This document shows, one piece after another, positions 43,764 through 51,849 of a stretch of DNA of 52,001 nt (positions within the stretch are counted from its first letter, which is position 1; each line of letters opens with the position of its first letter). The notes under the pieces are model-generated. The model had not been told where the DNA came from. It saw only the letters and a program-made list of their open reading frames with translations, and made no database searches. The translations under genes were made by a program, and so were the position numbers. Origin of the DNA: Neptuniibacter pectenicola (GTDB taxonomy: Bacteria; Pseudomonadota; Gammaproteobacteria; Pseudomonadales; Balneatricaceae); contig NZ_LUTS01000015.1 of the NCBI RefSeq assembly GCF_001597735.1, positions 1 to 52,001 of the forward strand, in the 5' to 3' direction.

Positions 43764-44455
43764 TCGATATCTCAAAAGTAAATCAACGTTATGGTGGTAC
43801 TCAAATTCTTTGGGACCTCGATTTAGCGATTAAACCAGGGTCTTGTACCTGTATTATGGGGCGTAACGGGGTGGGTAAAACGACCCTCTTAAAATGCCTT
43901 ATGGGCTTGCTGCCTATAGAAAGCGGCGAGATTTTACTTGAGGGTGAAGCGCTGCATACCAAGCCCGCTCAGTTTCGCGCACCGGCAGGTATTGGCTATG
44001 TGCCCCAAGGGCGAGATATTTTTCCGACACTGACGGTTGAAGAAAACCTGAGAATTGGCTTACCGATCCGTAAAGATAAAGCGAAACAGATACCGGAGAA
44101 AATATTTGAGCTCTTTCCTGTTTTAAAGGAGATGCTTCACCGTCGAGGCGGGGACCTTTCCGGTGGTCAGCAGCAACAGTTAGCCATTGGTCGAGCACTG
44201 GTTATTGAACCTAAAGTGTTGATCCTTGATGAGCCTAATGAAGGGATTCAGCCAAATATCGTGCAACAAATTGGTGATGTTATCCTCAAACTCAATCAGG
44301 AGGAGGGATTAACCGTTATCTTAGTGGAGCAAAAATTAGGATTTGCACGTAGAGTAGGCAAAGAGTTTAGATTAATGGAAAAAGGGCGTGTGGTCGCAAG
44401 TGACCAGATGGCAAATTTAAGCGAGGATCTGATCAAGCAGTATCTCGCAGTATAA
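43760..44455 (+). CDS. urtE: urea ABC transporter ATP-binding protein UrtE
   Basis: 231 residues, LivF-type ATPase: Walker A GRNGVGKTT, signature LSGGQQQQLAIGRAL, Walker B VLILDEPNEGIQP. The NEGIQP variant is characteristic of UrtE. It completes urtABCDE, and ureD begins 33 bases later, so uptake and hydrolysis are probably transcribed together. Confidence 0.95.
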   Translation: MIDISKVNQRYGGTQILWDLDLAIKPGSCTCIMGRNGVGKTTLLKCLMGLLPIESGEILLEGEALHTKPAQFRAPAGIGYVPQGRDIFPTLTVEENLRIGLPIRKDKAKQIPEKIFELFPVLKEMLHRRGGDLSGGQQQQLAIGRALVIEPKVLILDEPNEGIQPNIVQQIGDVILKLNQEEGLTVILVEQKLGFARRVGKEFRLMEKGRVVASDQMANLSEDLIKQYLAV

Positions 44456-44488
44456 CGATTTAGCATAAGCATTTAGGTTTGAGTGTCG

Positions 44489-45433
44489 ATGAATAATTGG
44501 GTAACACCCGCCAGAGGCGAAGGGGCCGATAAACCGTCTGATCCATTAGGGCTGCCAGAAAAAACTGAGCAGTCCAAGTGGAAAGCCGAACTAAGCCTTG
44601 GGTTAGCACATACTAAGCGAGGCTCAGTGCTGAATGCCTGTCGGCACCAAGGGCCGCTCTATGTGCAAAAAGCCTTTTACCCAGAAGGTCGAGATCTGGC
44701 GCATCTGTACCTTCTTCATCCGCCCGGCGGCATGGTGTCGGGGGATGATCTCCGCATTAATGTCACGATGGCTCAGGCCGCCCGTGCGTTGATTACAACA
44801 CCCGGTGCCGGTCGGGTTTATAAAGCGCGTGCCGATAAAACACTACAAACCCAGCATATCCAACTGCGCTTAGAACCGAACAGCAGCGTAGAGTGGTTGC
44901 CTCTCGAAAATATCATCTACCCCGGTGCGCATACGCGGCTACATACGGATATCCACCTTGATGTGGGCAGTACGTTTATTGGCTGGGAGATCAGTTGTTT
45001 TGGTTTACACGCCAGCCAACAACCGTTCGATCAGGGCCAAATAGAGCAGCGTTTACAAGTGTTTAGTCAAGGGCGCTTAAAGATTCGTGAGGCATTATCG
45101 CTTAACCCAGAGCAACATAACTTTATGCAGAGCCGAGCGGGGTTAGCCGGTCACTCTGTCAATGGATTGCTGATAGCAGGGCCGTTATCCAAAACCCATG
45201 ATACCGATACGTTGTTGAGTGCCTTGCAAGCGCAGTGTGAGGCATTAAACCAAACCGATAGTCAGTCTCAAAAAGCGCTATCTGCTGTCAGCATCAATGA
45301 TGAGTTTATACAGCTGCGCTATTTAGGTGATTGCTCAGAACAGGCACGTTTACTGTTTATTCGTTGCTGGACACTGTTGCGCCCTGCGTTGATACAGCGT
45401 GAGGCGTGTGAACCAAGAATTTGGGCGACTTAA
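44489..45433 (+). CDS. ureD: urease accessory protein UreD
   Basis: 314 residues from ATG 44489; a GTG two codons upstream is an alternative. Motifs: HQGPLYVQKAFYPEG, LLHPPGGMVSGDDL, ALITTPGAGRVYKA and SVEWLPLENIIYPGA. UreD (UreH) is the scaffold that binds apo-urease and, with UreF and UreG, forms the nickel-insertion complex. It starts the ure cluster, 69 bases before ureA. Confidence 0.94.
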   Translation: MNNWVTPARGEGADKPSDPLGLPEKTEQSKWKAELSLGLAHTKRGSVLNACRHQGPLYVQKAFYPEGRDLAHLYLLHPPGGMVSGDDLRINVTMAQAARALITTPGAGRVYKARADKTLQTQHIQLRLEPNSSVEWLPLENIIYPGAHTRLHTDIHLDVGSTFIGWEISCFGLHASQQPFDQGQIEQRLQVFSQGRLKIREALSLNPEQHNFMQSRAGLAGHSVNGLLIAGPLSKTHDTDTLLSALQAQCEALNQTDSQSQKALSAVSINDEFIQLRYLGDCSEQARLLFIRCWTLLRPALIQREACEPRIWAT

Positions 45434-45502
45434 GCCCGCAATAAAACACAACAATTAGATAAAATTTATCAATTTAATGACACCTGGCCAATGAGGTGAG
45501 TA

Positions 45503-45805
45503 ATGGAACTGTTACCAAGAGAAAAAGATAAGCTGCTTGTGTTTACCGCAGCACTACTGGCAGAGCGACGTCTTAATCGAGGCTTAAAGCTGAACTATCC
45601 CGAAGCGATGGCATTTATCACGATGGAGATCATTGAAGGCGCACGGGATGGAAAAACCGTGGCCGAGTTGATGAGTTATGGCAAAAGCCTGCTAACGGCG
45701 GATCAAGTCATGGAAGGGGTTCCAGAATTAATCCACGAAGTACAAGTGGAAGCGACATTCCCCGATGGCACTAAATTAGTGACGGTCCATAACCCAATTA
45801 ACTGA
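45503..45805 (+). CDS. ureA: urease gamma subunit
   Basis: 100 residues, full length for the separate gamma subunit of bacterial ureases: [53 protein letters not shown]. It has no nickel ligands and packs on UreC. The GAGGTGAGT ribosome site is six bases before the ATG. Confidence 0.97.
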   Translation: MELLPREKDKLLVFTAALLAERRLNRGLKLNYPEAMAFITMEIIEGARDGKTVAELMSYGKSLLTADQVMEGVPELIHEVQVEATFPDGTKLVTVHNPIN

Positions 45806-45833
45806 TGGTTAACGACGCGAAGAGGATAGAACA

Positions 45834-46190
45834 ATGATACCAGGAGAGATTGAGACAGCAGAGGGGCGTATCGAGCTTAATGAGGGACGTAAAACCCAAA
45901 CGCTGCGCGTTGAAAACAGAGGTGACCGTCCAGTCCAAGTGGGTTCCCACTACCATTTTTATGAGGTCAATCTTGCGTTGGCCTTTAACCGTGAACCGAC
46001 CAAAGGCTACCGTCTTAATATCGCCTCAGGTACAGCGGTAAGGTTTGAACCGGGTCAAGGCCGAGAAGTTGAGTTAGTTGAGTATGCCGGCAATAAAATG
46101 ATCTACGGATTCCGTGGTGATGTTATGGGCCCCGTGGATGGGGAGACGAGCACCGCTCAAGAGAAATCACAGAAGGGGACAACAGCATGA
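45834..46190 (+). CDS. ureB: urease beta subunit
   Basis: 118 residues: [32 protein letters not shown], then GKNxxYGFRG-like [14 protein letters not shown]. The last 17 residues or so (from DGETSTAQ) are a charged extension beyond the usual 101-105. Its stop overlaps the ureC start by four bases. Confidence 0.97.
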   Translation: MIPGEIETAEGRIELNEGRKTQTLRVENRGDRPVQVGSHYHFYEVNLALAFNREPTKGYRLNIASGTAVRFEPGQGREVELVEYAGNKMIYGFRGDVMGPVDGETSTAQEKSQKGTTA

Positions 46191-47893
46191 GTTCAATGGA
46201 TCGTGTTAGCTATGCCCAGATGTTTGGCCCCACGACGGGCGACAAAGTACGGTTAGGTGATACTGATATCTGGATTCAGGTTGAAAATGACTTAACCACC
46301 TATGGCGATGAAGTGAAGTTTGGTGGCGGTAAGGTTATCCGTGATGGCATGGGCCAGAGCCAGCTAAGTAACGATATAGCGATGGATCTGGTGATCACCA
46401 ATGCATTAATACTTGATCACTGGGGCATTGTTAAAGCAGATATCGGAATTAAAGAGGGCCGCATTGCTAAAGTAGGTAAAGCGGGCAACCCAGATGTACA
46501 AGATAATGTCGATATAGTGATCGGCCCCGGCACTGAAATTATTGCAGGGGAAGGCTCTATCGTCACCGCGGGGGGCATTGATGCGCATATCCATTTTATC
46601 TGCCCCCAACAGATCGACGAAGCCCTCATGTCGGGTGTAACCACTATGATCGGGGGAGGCACAGGGCCTGCGACCGGCACTAAAGCGACCACCTGCACGC
46701 CAGGGCCTTGGAATATAGGCAAAATGCTGCAAGCAACCGATAGTTTACCGATGAACTTTGGCTTTCTTGGTAAAGGTAATGCCAGCTTACCTGCCGCACT
46801 CGAAGAACAACTGGAAGCCGGTGCGTGTGGATTGAAGTTACATGAAGACTGGGGCACCACCCCCGCATCAATCGATAACTGCCTTAGCGTGGCTGAAAAA
46901 TACGATGTTCAGGTGGCGATTCATACCGACACACTCAATGAATCGGGCTTTGTCGACGATACCATTGGTGCCTTTAAAGGCCGAGTGATTCATACCTACC
47001 ATACAGAAGGTGCGGGTGGCGGTCATGCTCCCGATATTATTCGGGCCTGTTCATACCCTAATGTTATGCCCTCATCGACCAACCCAACACGGCCGTTTAC
47101 CGTTAATACGGTGGATGAGCATCTGGATATGCTGATGGTATGTCATCACTTAGACAGTAATATTCCAGAAGATGTGGCCTTTGCTGATTCCCGTATTCGT
47201 AAAGAAACCATCGCCGCAGAGGATATCTTCCATGATCGGGGCGCGTTCAGCATGATCTCGTCAGATTCTCAGGCGATGGGACGTGTTGGCGAAGTGATTA
47301 CACGAACGTGGCAAACCGCACATAAAATGAAAGTCCAGTTTGGCCTATTAGCAGAAGACCTTGAAAGGGGAACCGATAACTTTAGGGCTAAACGCTACAT
47401 CGCTAAATACACGATTAACCCAGCCATTACACACGGCATCTCCCATGATGTAGGCTCGATTGAAAACGGTAAACTAGCGGACTTAGTCCTGTGGAAACCT
47501 GCATTTTTTGGTATTAAACCCTCCCTGATTCTGAAAGGTGGAATGATCGCTGCGGCGCCGATGGGTGACCCTAACGCATCGATCCCAACCCCACAGCCAG
47601 TGCATTACCGACCTATGTTTGGGGCCTGTGGTTTAGCGGCGGCGAAAACCAGCCTGACCTTTGTTAGTCAGGCGGCGTTAAACAATAACATTGCTGAAAG
47701 CTTAGGCTTACAGCGAGAACTCTCCGCCTGCTCGAATACCCGTAATATCAGCAAATCCGATATGGTATTAAACGACTGGATGCCTGATATCACGGTTGAC
47801 CCACAAACCTATGAAGTGCGTGCTGACGGTGAGATGCTGACCTGTGAACCGGCGGACAAACTGCCGTTAGCCCAACTTTATACCTTGTTTTAA
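46187..47893 (+). CDS. ureC: urease alpha subunit (catalytic)
   Basis: 568 residues. It hydrolyses urea to ammonia and carbamate at a two-nickel site. All ligands are present and fall at the standard numbers: His134 and His136 in AHIHF, the carbamylated Lys217 in GLKLHEDWG, His in AIHTDTLNE, the [11 protein letters not shown] segment, the flap CHHL, and Asp in SSDSQAMGR. The enzyme should be active once UreDEFG load nickel. Confidence 0.98.
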   Translation: MSSMDRVSYAQMFGPTTGDKVRLGDTDIWIQVENDLTTYGDEVKFGGGKVIRDGMGQSQLSNDIAMDLVITNALILDHWGIVKADIGIKEGRIAKVGKAGNPDVQDNVDIVIGPGTEIIAGEGSIVTAGGIDAHIHFICPQQIDEALMSGVTTMIGGGTGPATGTKATTCTPGPWNIGKMLQATDSLPMNFGFLGKGNASLPAALEEQLEAGACGLKLHEDWGTTPASIDNCLSVAEKYDVQVAIHTDTLNESGFVDDTIGAFKGRVIHTYHTEGAGGGHAPDIIRACSYPNVMPSSTNPTRPFTVNTVDEHLDMLMVCHHLDSNIPEDVAFADSRIRKETIAAEDIFHDRGAFSMISSDSQAMGRVGEVITRTWQTAHKMKVQFGLLAEDLERGTDNFRAKRYIAKYTINPAITHGISHDVGSIENGKLADLVLWKPAFFGIKPSLILKGGMIAAAPMGDPNASIPTPQPVHYRPMFGACGLAAAKTSLTFVSQAALNNNIAESLGLQRELSACSNTRNISKSDMVLNDWMPDITVDPQTYEVRADGEMLTCEPADKLPLAQLYTLF

Positions 47894-47908
47894 AAGGGGA
47901 GCTGTTAA

Positions 47909-48352
47909 ATGTTAGAAGTGTATGAACGCTTAGGCACCCATTGCCACCATAAAGCAGACAGTCAGGTCGTTTTAACCCATGAACAACGGGACCGGGGGCG
48001 CTTGAAACTGGTCAATGACCAAGGCCAAGAGGTGCGCGTTTTTCTGGAGCGGGGTAAACCCTTGCTGGTGGGGGAATATCTAAAAACAACCTGTGGTCAC
48101 TACATTCAAGTGGCAGGCGCTATTGAACCGGTTGCCTTAGCCTCGTGTGATGCCTGGCACACCTTCGCCCGTGCGTGTTACCACTTAGGTAATCGACATA
48201 CAAAAATAGAAGTGGGTGAACGCTGGTTGCGCATTAAACCGGATCACGTACTCGAAGAGATGCTTGTGCAGTTAGGGTTAGTTGTTAGCCATGAAGACGC
48301 CGTCTTTGTGCCAGAGTCAGGGGCGTATAATCATGGCCACGCCCATCACTGA
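47909..48352 (+). CDS. ureE: urease nickel chaperone UreE
   Basis: 147 residues: an N-terminal peptide-binding domain and a C-terminal metal-binding domain (CYHLGNRHTKIEVGERWLRIKPDHVLEEMLVQLG, with the conserved HLGNRH). The tail ends YNHGHAHH, a short His-rich nickel-binding end. It passes nickel to UreG. It overlaps ureF by 20 bases. Confidence 0.95.
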   Translation: MLEVYERLGTHCHHKADSQVVLTHEQRDRGRLKLVNDQGQEVRVFLERGKPLLVGEYLKTTCGHYIQVAGAIEPVALASCDAWHTFARACYHLGNRHTKIEVGERWLRIKPDHVLEEMLVQLGLVVSHEDAVFVPESGAYNHGHAHH

Positions 48353-49058
48353 TATGCAGCCTAACGTCGCAATTAACACCGATGATCGGGCGCTTTTTCG
48401 CCTGATGCAGTTAAGCAGTGCCAGCTTACCTGTCGGCGGCTACTCGTTTTCGCAAGGGTTAGAATACGCCATAGATTGCGGCTGGTTGAAAAAACAAGCG
48501 GAGGTACATGAATGGCTAGAGATGCAGATATTGCATGCGGTTGCTTATGTCGATCTCCCCGCACTTAAGCTGTTAATGGCGGCGGCCAAACAGGCTGATT
48601 GGCAAGAAGTAAAACGCTTAAATGACCTGGTTCTAGCCTGCCGAGAGACGAAAGAGCTGCGCTTAACCGATACCGCGATGGGCGAAGCCTTAGTGAGGTT
48701 ACTGAATAGCTTAGGCGTCGAACAGCCCTTTGCCCATGGGCGGGGGAGTGCACCGGAAGCCGTGAGTTTTATCTCGCTGTTTGCCATTGCGGCGGCCCAT
48801 TGGGATATTAACTATCCCAGTGCCGCACTCGGTTTTGCATGGTCATGGTTAGAAAACCAAGTGGCCGCCGCGACTAAACTTGTGCCGTTAGGCCAAACAC
48901 AAGCACAAGTGTTGATTGGCGATCTTCAACCGATCTTAAGCCAAGCACTCAACATTGCCGAACAGGTTGATGAAGAACAGGTAGGCGCCGGCCTTCCCGC
49001 ATTAGCGATTGCCAGCGCCCTGCATGAACAACAATATTCACGATTATTCCGTTCCTGA
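48333..49058 (+). CDS. ureF: urease accessory protein UreF
   Basis: 241 residues from ATG 48333, with AGGGG about 10 bases upstream; the frame is open from TTG 48282 inside ureE, and ATG 48354 is a poorer option. Family motifs: LMQLSSASLPVGGYSFSQGLEYAID, CRETKELRLTDTAMG, and the late SAALGFAWSWLENQV. UreF bridges UreD and UreG and controls the GTPase. Confidence 0.93.
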   Translation: MATPITDMQPNVAINTDDRALFRLMQLSSASLPVGGYSFSQGLEYAIDCGWLKKQAEVHEWLEMQILHAVAYVDLPALKLLMAAAKQADWQEVKRLNDLVLACRETKELRLTDTAMGEALVRLLNSLGVEQPFAHGRGSAPEAVSFISLFAIAAAHWDINYPSAALGFAWSWLENQVAAATKLVPLGQTQAQVLIGDLQPILSQALNIAEQVDEEQVGAGLPALAIASALHEQQYSRLFRS

Positions 49059-49098
49059 ACGTATATATAAGCGGACTAAACATAGAGGTAAGTGGTAG

Positions 49099-49746
49099 AT
49101 GAGTAAACCAAAACAGACACTGCGAGTAGGGGTCGGTGGACCCGTAGGTTCGGGTAAAACAGCTTTATTAAGGTCGCTCTGTGCCGCCATGAAAGACCAC
49201 TACGATATCGCCGTCGTCACTAACGATATTTACACCCAAGAAGACGCTAAGTTTCTCACCGAACATGAAGCCCTTAGCGCGGACCGAATTATTGGCGTAG
49301 AAACGGGCGGCTGTCCCCATACCGCCATACGGGAAGATGCCTCCATGAACCTTGCCGCGATCGATCAATTGATTGAACGGCACGGTGACCTCGATGTCGT
49401 CTTTGTTGAAAGCGGTGGTGATAACCTAAGCGCGACCTTTAGTCCTGAACTGTCGGACCTTACGATCTATGTGATCGATGTATCCGCCGGCGATAAAATT
49501 CCACGTAAAGGTGGGCCGGGTATTACCAAATCAGATCTGCTCATTATCAATAAAATAGACTTAGCCCCACTTGTTGGCGCCTCCCTAGAAGTGATGGACA
49601 CCGATACAAAACGCATGCGGGGCGAACGTCCATTTGTATTTGCTAATCTAAAACAAGCGAAAGGTTTAGATGATATTATCCAATTTATTATTAGCGAAGG
49701 CATGCTAACGGCTAAAACTTTACCACCTGCCGTTGCTGTTGTTTAA
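49099..49746 (+). CDS. ureG: urease accessory GTPase UreG
   Basis: 215 residues of the SIMIBI GTPase class: P-loop [12 protein letters not shown], the conserved C-P-H metal site in [17 protein letters not shown], the [17 protein letters not shown] switch and the specificity motif NKIDLAP. GTP hydrolysis drives nickel delivery from UreE to the UreDF-urease complex. Confidence 0.97.
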   Translation: MSKPKQTLRVGVGGPVGSGKTALLRSLCAAMKDHYDIAVVTNDIYTQEDAKFLTEHEALSADRIIGVETGGCPHTAIREDASMNLAAIDQLIERHGDLDVVFVESGGDNLSATFSPELSDLTIYVIDVSAGDKIPRKGGPGITKSDLLIINKIDLAPLVGASLEVMDTDTKRMRGERPFVFANLKQAKGLDDIIQFIISEGMLTAKTLPPAVAVV

Positions 49747-49786
49747 ATAAACCGCCAAAAAATTTAAAGAAAGAAAGGATTAAAAA

Positions 49787-49987
49787 ATGAAAAAAATAGC
49801 GATTAGCACATTGACTGGCGCCGCTGCATTAACGACATCACTACCTGCACTAGCACACTCAGAACACGCCAGCATTATGAGTGGTATTGTTCATTTTATG
49901 ACAGAGCCGGATCATCTAGCGATCTCTGGTTTAGTGTCTCTAGCCTTAATTTTTATCGTTCGTCGAATGGGCAAGAAAAAGGTTTAA
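49787..49987 (+). CDS. 66-residue exported membrane peptide resembling the start of HupE/UreJ
   Basis: Signal peptide MKKIAISTLTGAAALTTSLPALA, then HSEHASIMSGIVHFMTEPDHLAISG and one membrane helix (about 46-59, VSLALIFIVRRMG) with a basic end. The H-x3-x-x-DH arrangement echoes the first helix of HupE/UreJ permeases, which reads GLLHP...DHLLA. It follows ureG by 40 bases with an AAAGGA site, so it is probably part of the urease operon and may bind nickel. It is much shorter than HupE (about 190), and no remaining part of such a gene follows. Confidence 0.7.
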   Translation: MKKIAISTLTGAAALTTSLPALAHSEHASIMSGIVHFMTEPDHLAISGLVSLALIFIVRRMGKKKV

Positions 49988-50016
49988 AGGCATCCTAGCC
50001 AACGAGTAAAAGAGGT

Positions 50017-50051
50017 GCCAACCTTCAATAGGGCTTCGGCCAAAGGTTGGC
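50017..50051 (+). terminator. hairpin after the urease operon
   Basis: GCCAACCTT (50017-50025) pairs perfectly with AAGGTTGGC (50043-50051). There is no T-run; it overlaps the first REP-like element and could stop transcription or protect the mRNA end. Confidence 0.45.
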
Positions 50052-50059
50052 CTCCTACA
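50034..50059 (-). repeat. REP-like palindromic element, - orientation
   Basis: Read on the - strand: head TGTAGGA, a 6-bp stem (GGCCAA/TTGGCC) with a three-base loop, tail GAAG. It is 26 bases long, has the same build as the next element and faces it. The resemblance to Pseudomonas REPs (TGTAGGAGC...GCGAAG) is close. Confidence 0.7.
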
Positions 50060-50071
50060 GAAATACGCTGA

Positions 50072-50097
50072 TGTAGGAGCTCACCCCGTGAGCGAAG
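50072..50097 (+). repeat. REP-like palindromic element, + orientation
   Basis: Head TGTAGGA (50072-50078), 6-bp stem (GCTCAC/GTGAGC) with loop CCC, tail GAAG (50094-50097). Head, loop size and tail match the facing copy, while the stem bases differ but still pair, as expected of REP elements kept by an RNA or DNA hairpin. Confidence 0.7.
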
Positions 50098-50189
50098 GTA
50101 CAAGGTGAAGGCTTGTAATCTAGTTCGCTCTGGTTGAAGATATATCGCTTTGTATGCACGAATATTAGAATAAACAAAGGACTAGTATT

Positions 50190-50510
50190 ATGCCAAGGCG
50201 GCTAACTCAAACAAAACCTGGTACACACCAAGCTCTTAAAAATACATCTTATGAAAGCATGGTCGTAAGTTGGCTAATGCAAGATGGTTGGCAAGTATTT
50301 TTGCCAATTTTGGACCATGGGCACCAGACTGATATCCTCATCTCCGATGGCCCTTCCTATCATCGTATTCAAGTAAAAACAGTAGAAGCGAGTGGCGAAG
50401 ATCATATTGTTCATAATGCTTGGGTAGATAGTCATGTTGATGTTGTTGTTTTCTTTGCCAGAAATTCAAACTGGGGCGTTATAACTCCGGCATTTTCTGA
50501 AAAGAAATGA
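50190..50510 (+). CDS. PD-(D/E)XK nuclease-like protein, probably truncated
   Basis: 106 residues. The catalytic core D...QVK (HQTDILISDG, then YHRIQVKTVE) with NTSYESMVVSWLMQDGWQVFLPILDHG is that of small restriction-fold nucleases. The stop TGA at 50508-50510 is followed in the same frame by 24 more codons (50511-50582) of matching character and TAA at 50583-50585. The gene therefore probably lost its C-terminus to a nonsense change, though the nuclease core remains. ATG 50190 has an AAAGGA site. It may be a degraded resident or a cassette gene. Confidence 0.7.
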   Translation: MPRRLTQTKPGTHQALKNTSYESMVVSWLMQDGWQVFLPILDHGHQTDILISDGPSYHRIQVKTVEASGEDHIVHNAWVDSHVDVVVFFARNSNWGVITPAFSEKK

Positions 50511-50585
50511 GCATTAAATCACGATGGGCATCGTAAGTTTACACAGGATAGAAAAGAGTTCTTGCGTGAATTTCACCAGCTTTAA
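50511..50585 (+). pseudogene. in-frame continuation of the nuclease gene after TGA
   Basis: The 24 codons after the TGA read ALNHDGHRKFTQDRKEFLREFHQL-like sequence (Lys, Arg and Phe rich) and end in TAA. Codon frame is unbroken. That makes a point mutation at 50508-50510 more likely than a frameshift; sequencing error or stop-codon read-through are alternatives. Confidence 0.6.
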
Positions 50586-50598
50586 CAATATTAAAGCT
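50578..50598 (+). terminator. hairpin over the ancestral stop codon
   Basis: AGCTTTAA (50578-50585) pairs with TTAAAGCT (50591-50598) around CAATA. The following ATTT is weak for a terminator. Confidence 0.45.
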
Positions 50599-50741
50599 AT
50601 TTAATACATGTTTTTAGCGGCTGTATACACTAATTGAGTAAAGTCTTTTTGCCCAATGCGTAGCCTAAAAGGCTAGTTGTATTCCCTCACTGCTTAGGTT
50701 AAAAATATTTATAAATCAGAGAGATGGATGTCTGGCATGGA

Positions 50742-50764
50742 TAGATATACGGACCCCCGTATAT
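50742..50764. repeat. hairpin repeat, copy 1
   Basis: Core TAGATATACGG...CCGTATAT. GATATACGG (50744-50752) pairs perfectly with CCGTATATC (50757-50765) around ACCC. A second copy 133 bases later matches 22 of 23 bases. Confidence 0.8.
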
Positions 50765-50874
50765 CAATTGTTAATACGCATGCTTGATTTGTCACGGAAG
50801 AGTACGATTTGATTCTTTAGTTTCTCCTTCCTTTTCAAATAATTACATCTATTTTTAATCAATAGCGGTGTGGG

Positions 50875-50897
50875 TAGATACACGGACCCCCGTATAT
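50875..50897. repeat. hairpin repeat, copy 2
   Basis: Same core as copy 1 with one change (C for T at the fourth-from-stem base), so the stem has one mismatch. It ends 26 bases before the next gene. Both copies are preceded by GG-TAGATA or GATAGATA and followed by a similar AAxTGTTA run. Confidence 0.8.
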
Positions 50898-50923
50898 ACA
50901 AATGTTACATCCCTTGAGAGATT

Positions 50924-51418
50924 ATGAGTAAGCTGGAAACTAAGCTACGAGAAGTGAAGAACAAACGAGCGAGGCGCGAGCTTTTGGACTCAGTCGATCC
51001 TGTGCTTTCTTGCTTGCTTTCGGAAGTAGAATTTAGTCACGACGTGCAGTGCTTAAAGTACGCCGCTTTCTCGACATGGGATATGGAGGCGGACCAACAA
51101 ACTACCACTAGAGGTATGGTAGAGGGTTGGGATCTTAAGTACTTCGACACGATGGCTGAAATGACCAGCTTTATCAAAGCTAGTATCGAGCCGGCAATTA
51201 TTCCAGGATGGTTCTTTATTGATACCGATGGGCCATATTATTCTTTAACGCTTGCCGAGTTCGTTCTTAATCTTGACCTTCTCCAGAATTACTGTGAGGC
51301 GCAGGACCACTTCGATATAGGGTGGGTAGGTAAGTCGTCGGACATGGGTGTTATTTTCGAATTCAATCACACCTCTTTCTGTCGCAATCAATTGGAGGTC
51401 TGCACGTGGGGAATGTAA
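50924..51418 (+). CDS. hypothetical protein (cassette-like)
   Basis: 164 residues, soluble, no signal peptide or membrane helix; no family recognised. Notable stretches are RARRELLDSVDPVLSCLLSEVEF and WFFIDTDGPYYSLTLAEFVLNL. Acidic, with several Cys and Trp. The stop TAA (51416-51418) is part of TAAC, the start of an attC-like site, a feature of integron gene cassettes. The ribosome site is weak (GAGAG). Confidence 0.6.
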   Translation: MSKLETKLREVKNKRARRELLDSVDPVLSCLLSEVEFSHDVQCLKYAAFSTWDMEADQQTTTRGMVEGWDLKYFDTMAEMTSFIKASIEPAIIPGWFFIDTDGPYYSLTLAEFVLNLDLLQNYCEAQDHFDIGWVGKSSDMGVIFEFNHTSFCRNQLEVCTWGM

Positions 51419-51497
51419 CAAGGCCAGTCATGGCGACGTCTACTACATTGCGGCTTCGCCTTCATTTCGTAGCCGCGCGTGCTGAGCGGCGTTAGGA
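51416..51497 (+). repeat. attC-like integron recombination site
   Basis: TAAC (51416-51419) and GTTA (51491-51494) bound an 82-base imperfect palindrome. Inner arms GCCnnTCA (51423-51430) and TGAnnGGC (51483-51490) pair, and a central stem runs from 51450 to 51476 (GCGGCTTCG with CGTAGCCGC, one mismatch). The right end GTTAGGA is close to the consensus GTTRRRY. The upstream stop codon lies in the left box and the next ATG follows eight bases after the right box, as in cassette arrays. Confidence 0.6.
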
Positions 51498-51504
51498 GAA
51501 ATTA

Positions 51505-51834
51505 ATGTTCTGGATGATCGCTATTGTTGTAGCAATGCTTTTATTAGTTATCGTATTTGCGTTACTTCACAATAACGATCCCATCGATCGAGCCCCTGAA
51601 GAAATATGCGAAATTTTGAGAGATTGGCTCAATGATAAGATTGATTGGAAAGAGTGGGATTACTTTGAGTCGTGTGATATCAAGAATCCCGTACTAAATG
51701 AAATTAAGAATGAATGCATGAAAATAGACGTGCCGGGTTCTCCATATATGTCCGATCCGGAGATGAAAATTCTAAACAAATCGGGTAAAAAAGCTGTAGC
51801 TAAGCTTTTGGAAAAATGCGAATCTTTAGTTTAA
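51505..51834 (+). CDS. hypothetical protein with N-terminal membrane anchor (cassette-like)
   Basis: 109 residues: one membrane helix (about 2-22, MFWMIAIVVAMLLLVIVFALL) and an acidic cytoplasmic or periplasmic domain with ICEILRDWLNDKIDWKEWDYFESCDI. No family recognised. AGGAG at 51494-51498, part of the attC right box, is its ribosome site. It is followed closely by the group II intron. Confidence 0.6.
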   Translation: MFWMIAIVVAMLLLVIVFALLHNNDPIDRAPEEICEILRDWLNDKIDWKEWDYFESCDIKNPVLNEIKNECMKIDVPGSPYMSDPEMKILNKSGKKAVAKLLEKCESLV

Positions 51835-51849
51835 TGAGGGAGTCACCTA

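Noticed and set aside
46417-46860. 147-codon open frame antisense to ureC
   Set aside because: Lies wholly within the catalytic subunit gene; composition is a mirror of ureC codons and no family is evident.
50578-50598. TAACAA at the end of the nuclease gene as another attC left box
   Set aside because: The base before the box does not fit the consensus, no GTTRRRY partner with pairing arms was found downstream, and the site is explained by a short hairpin.
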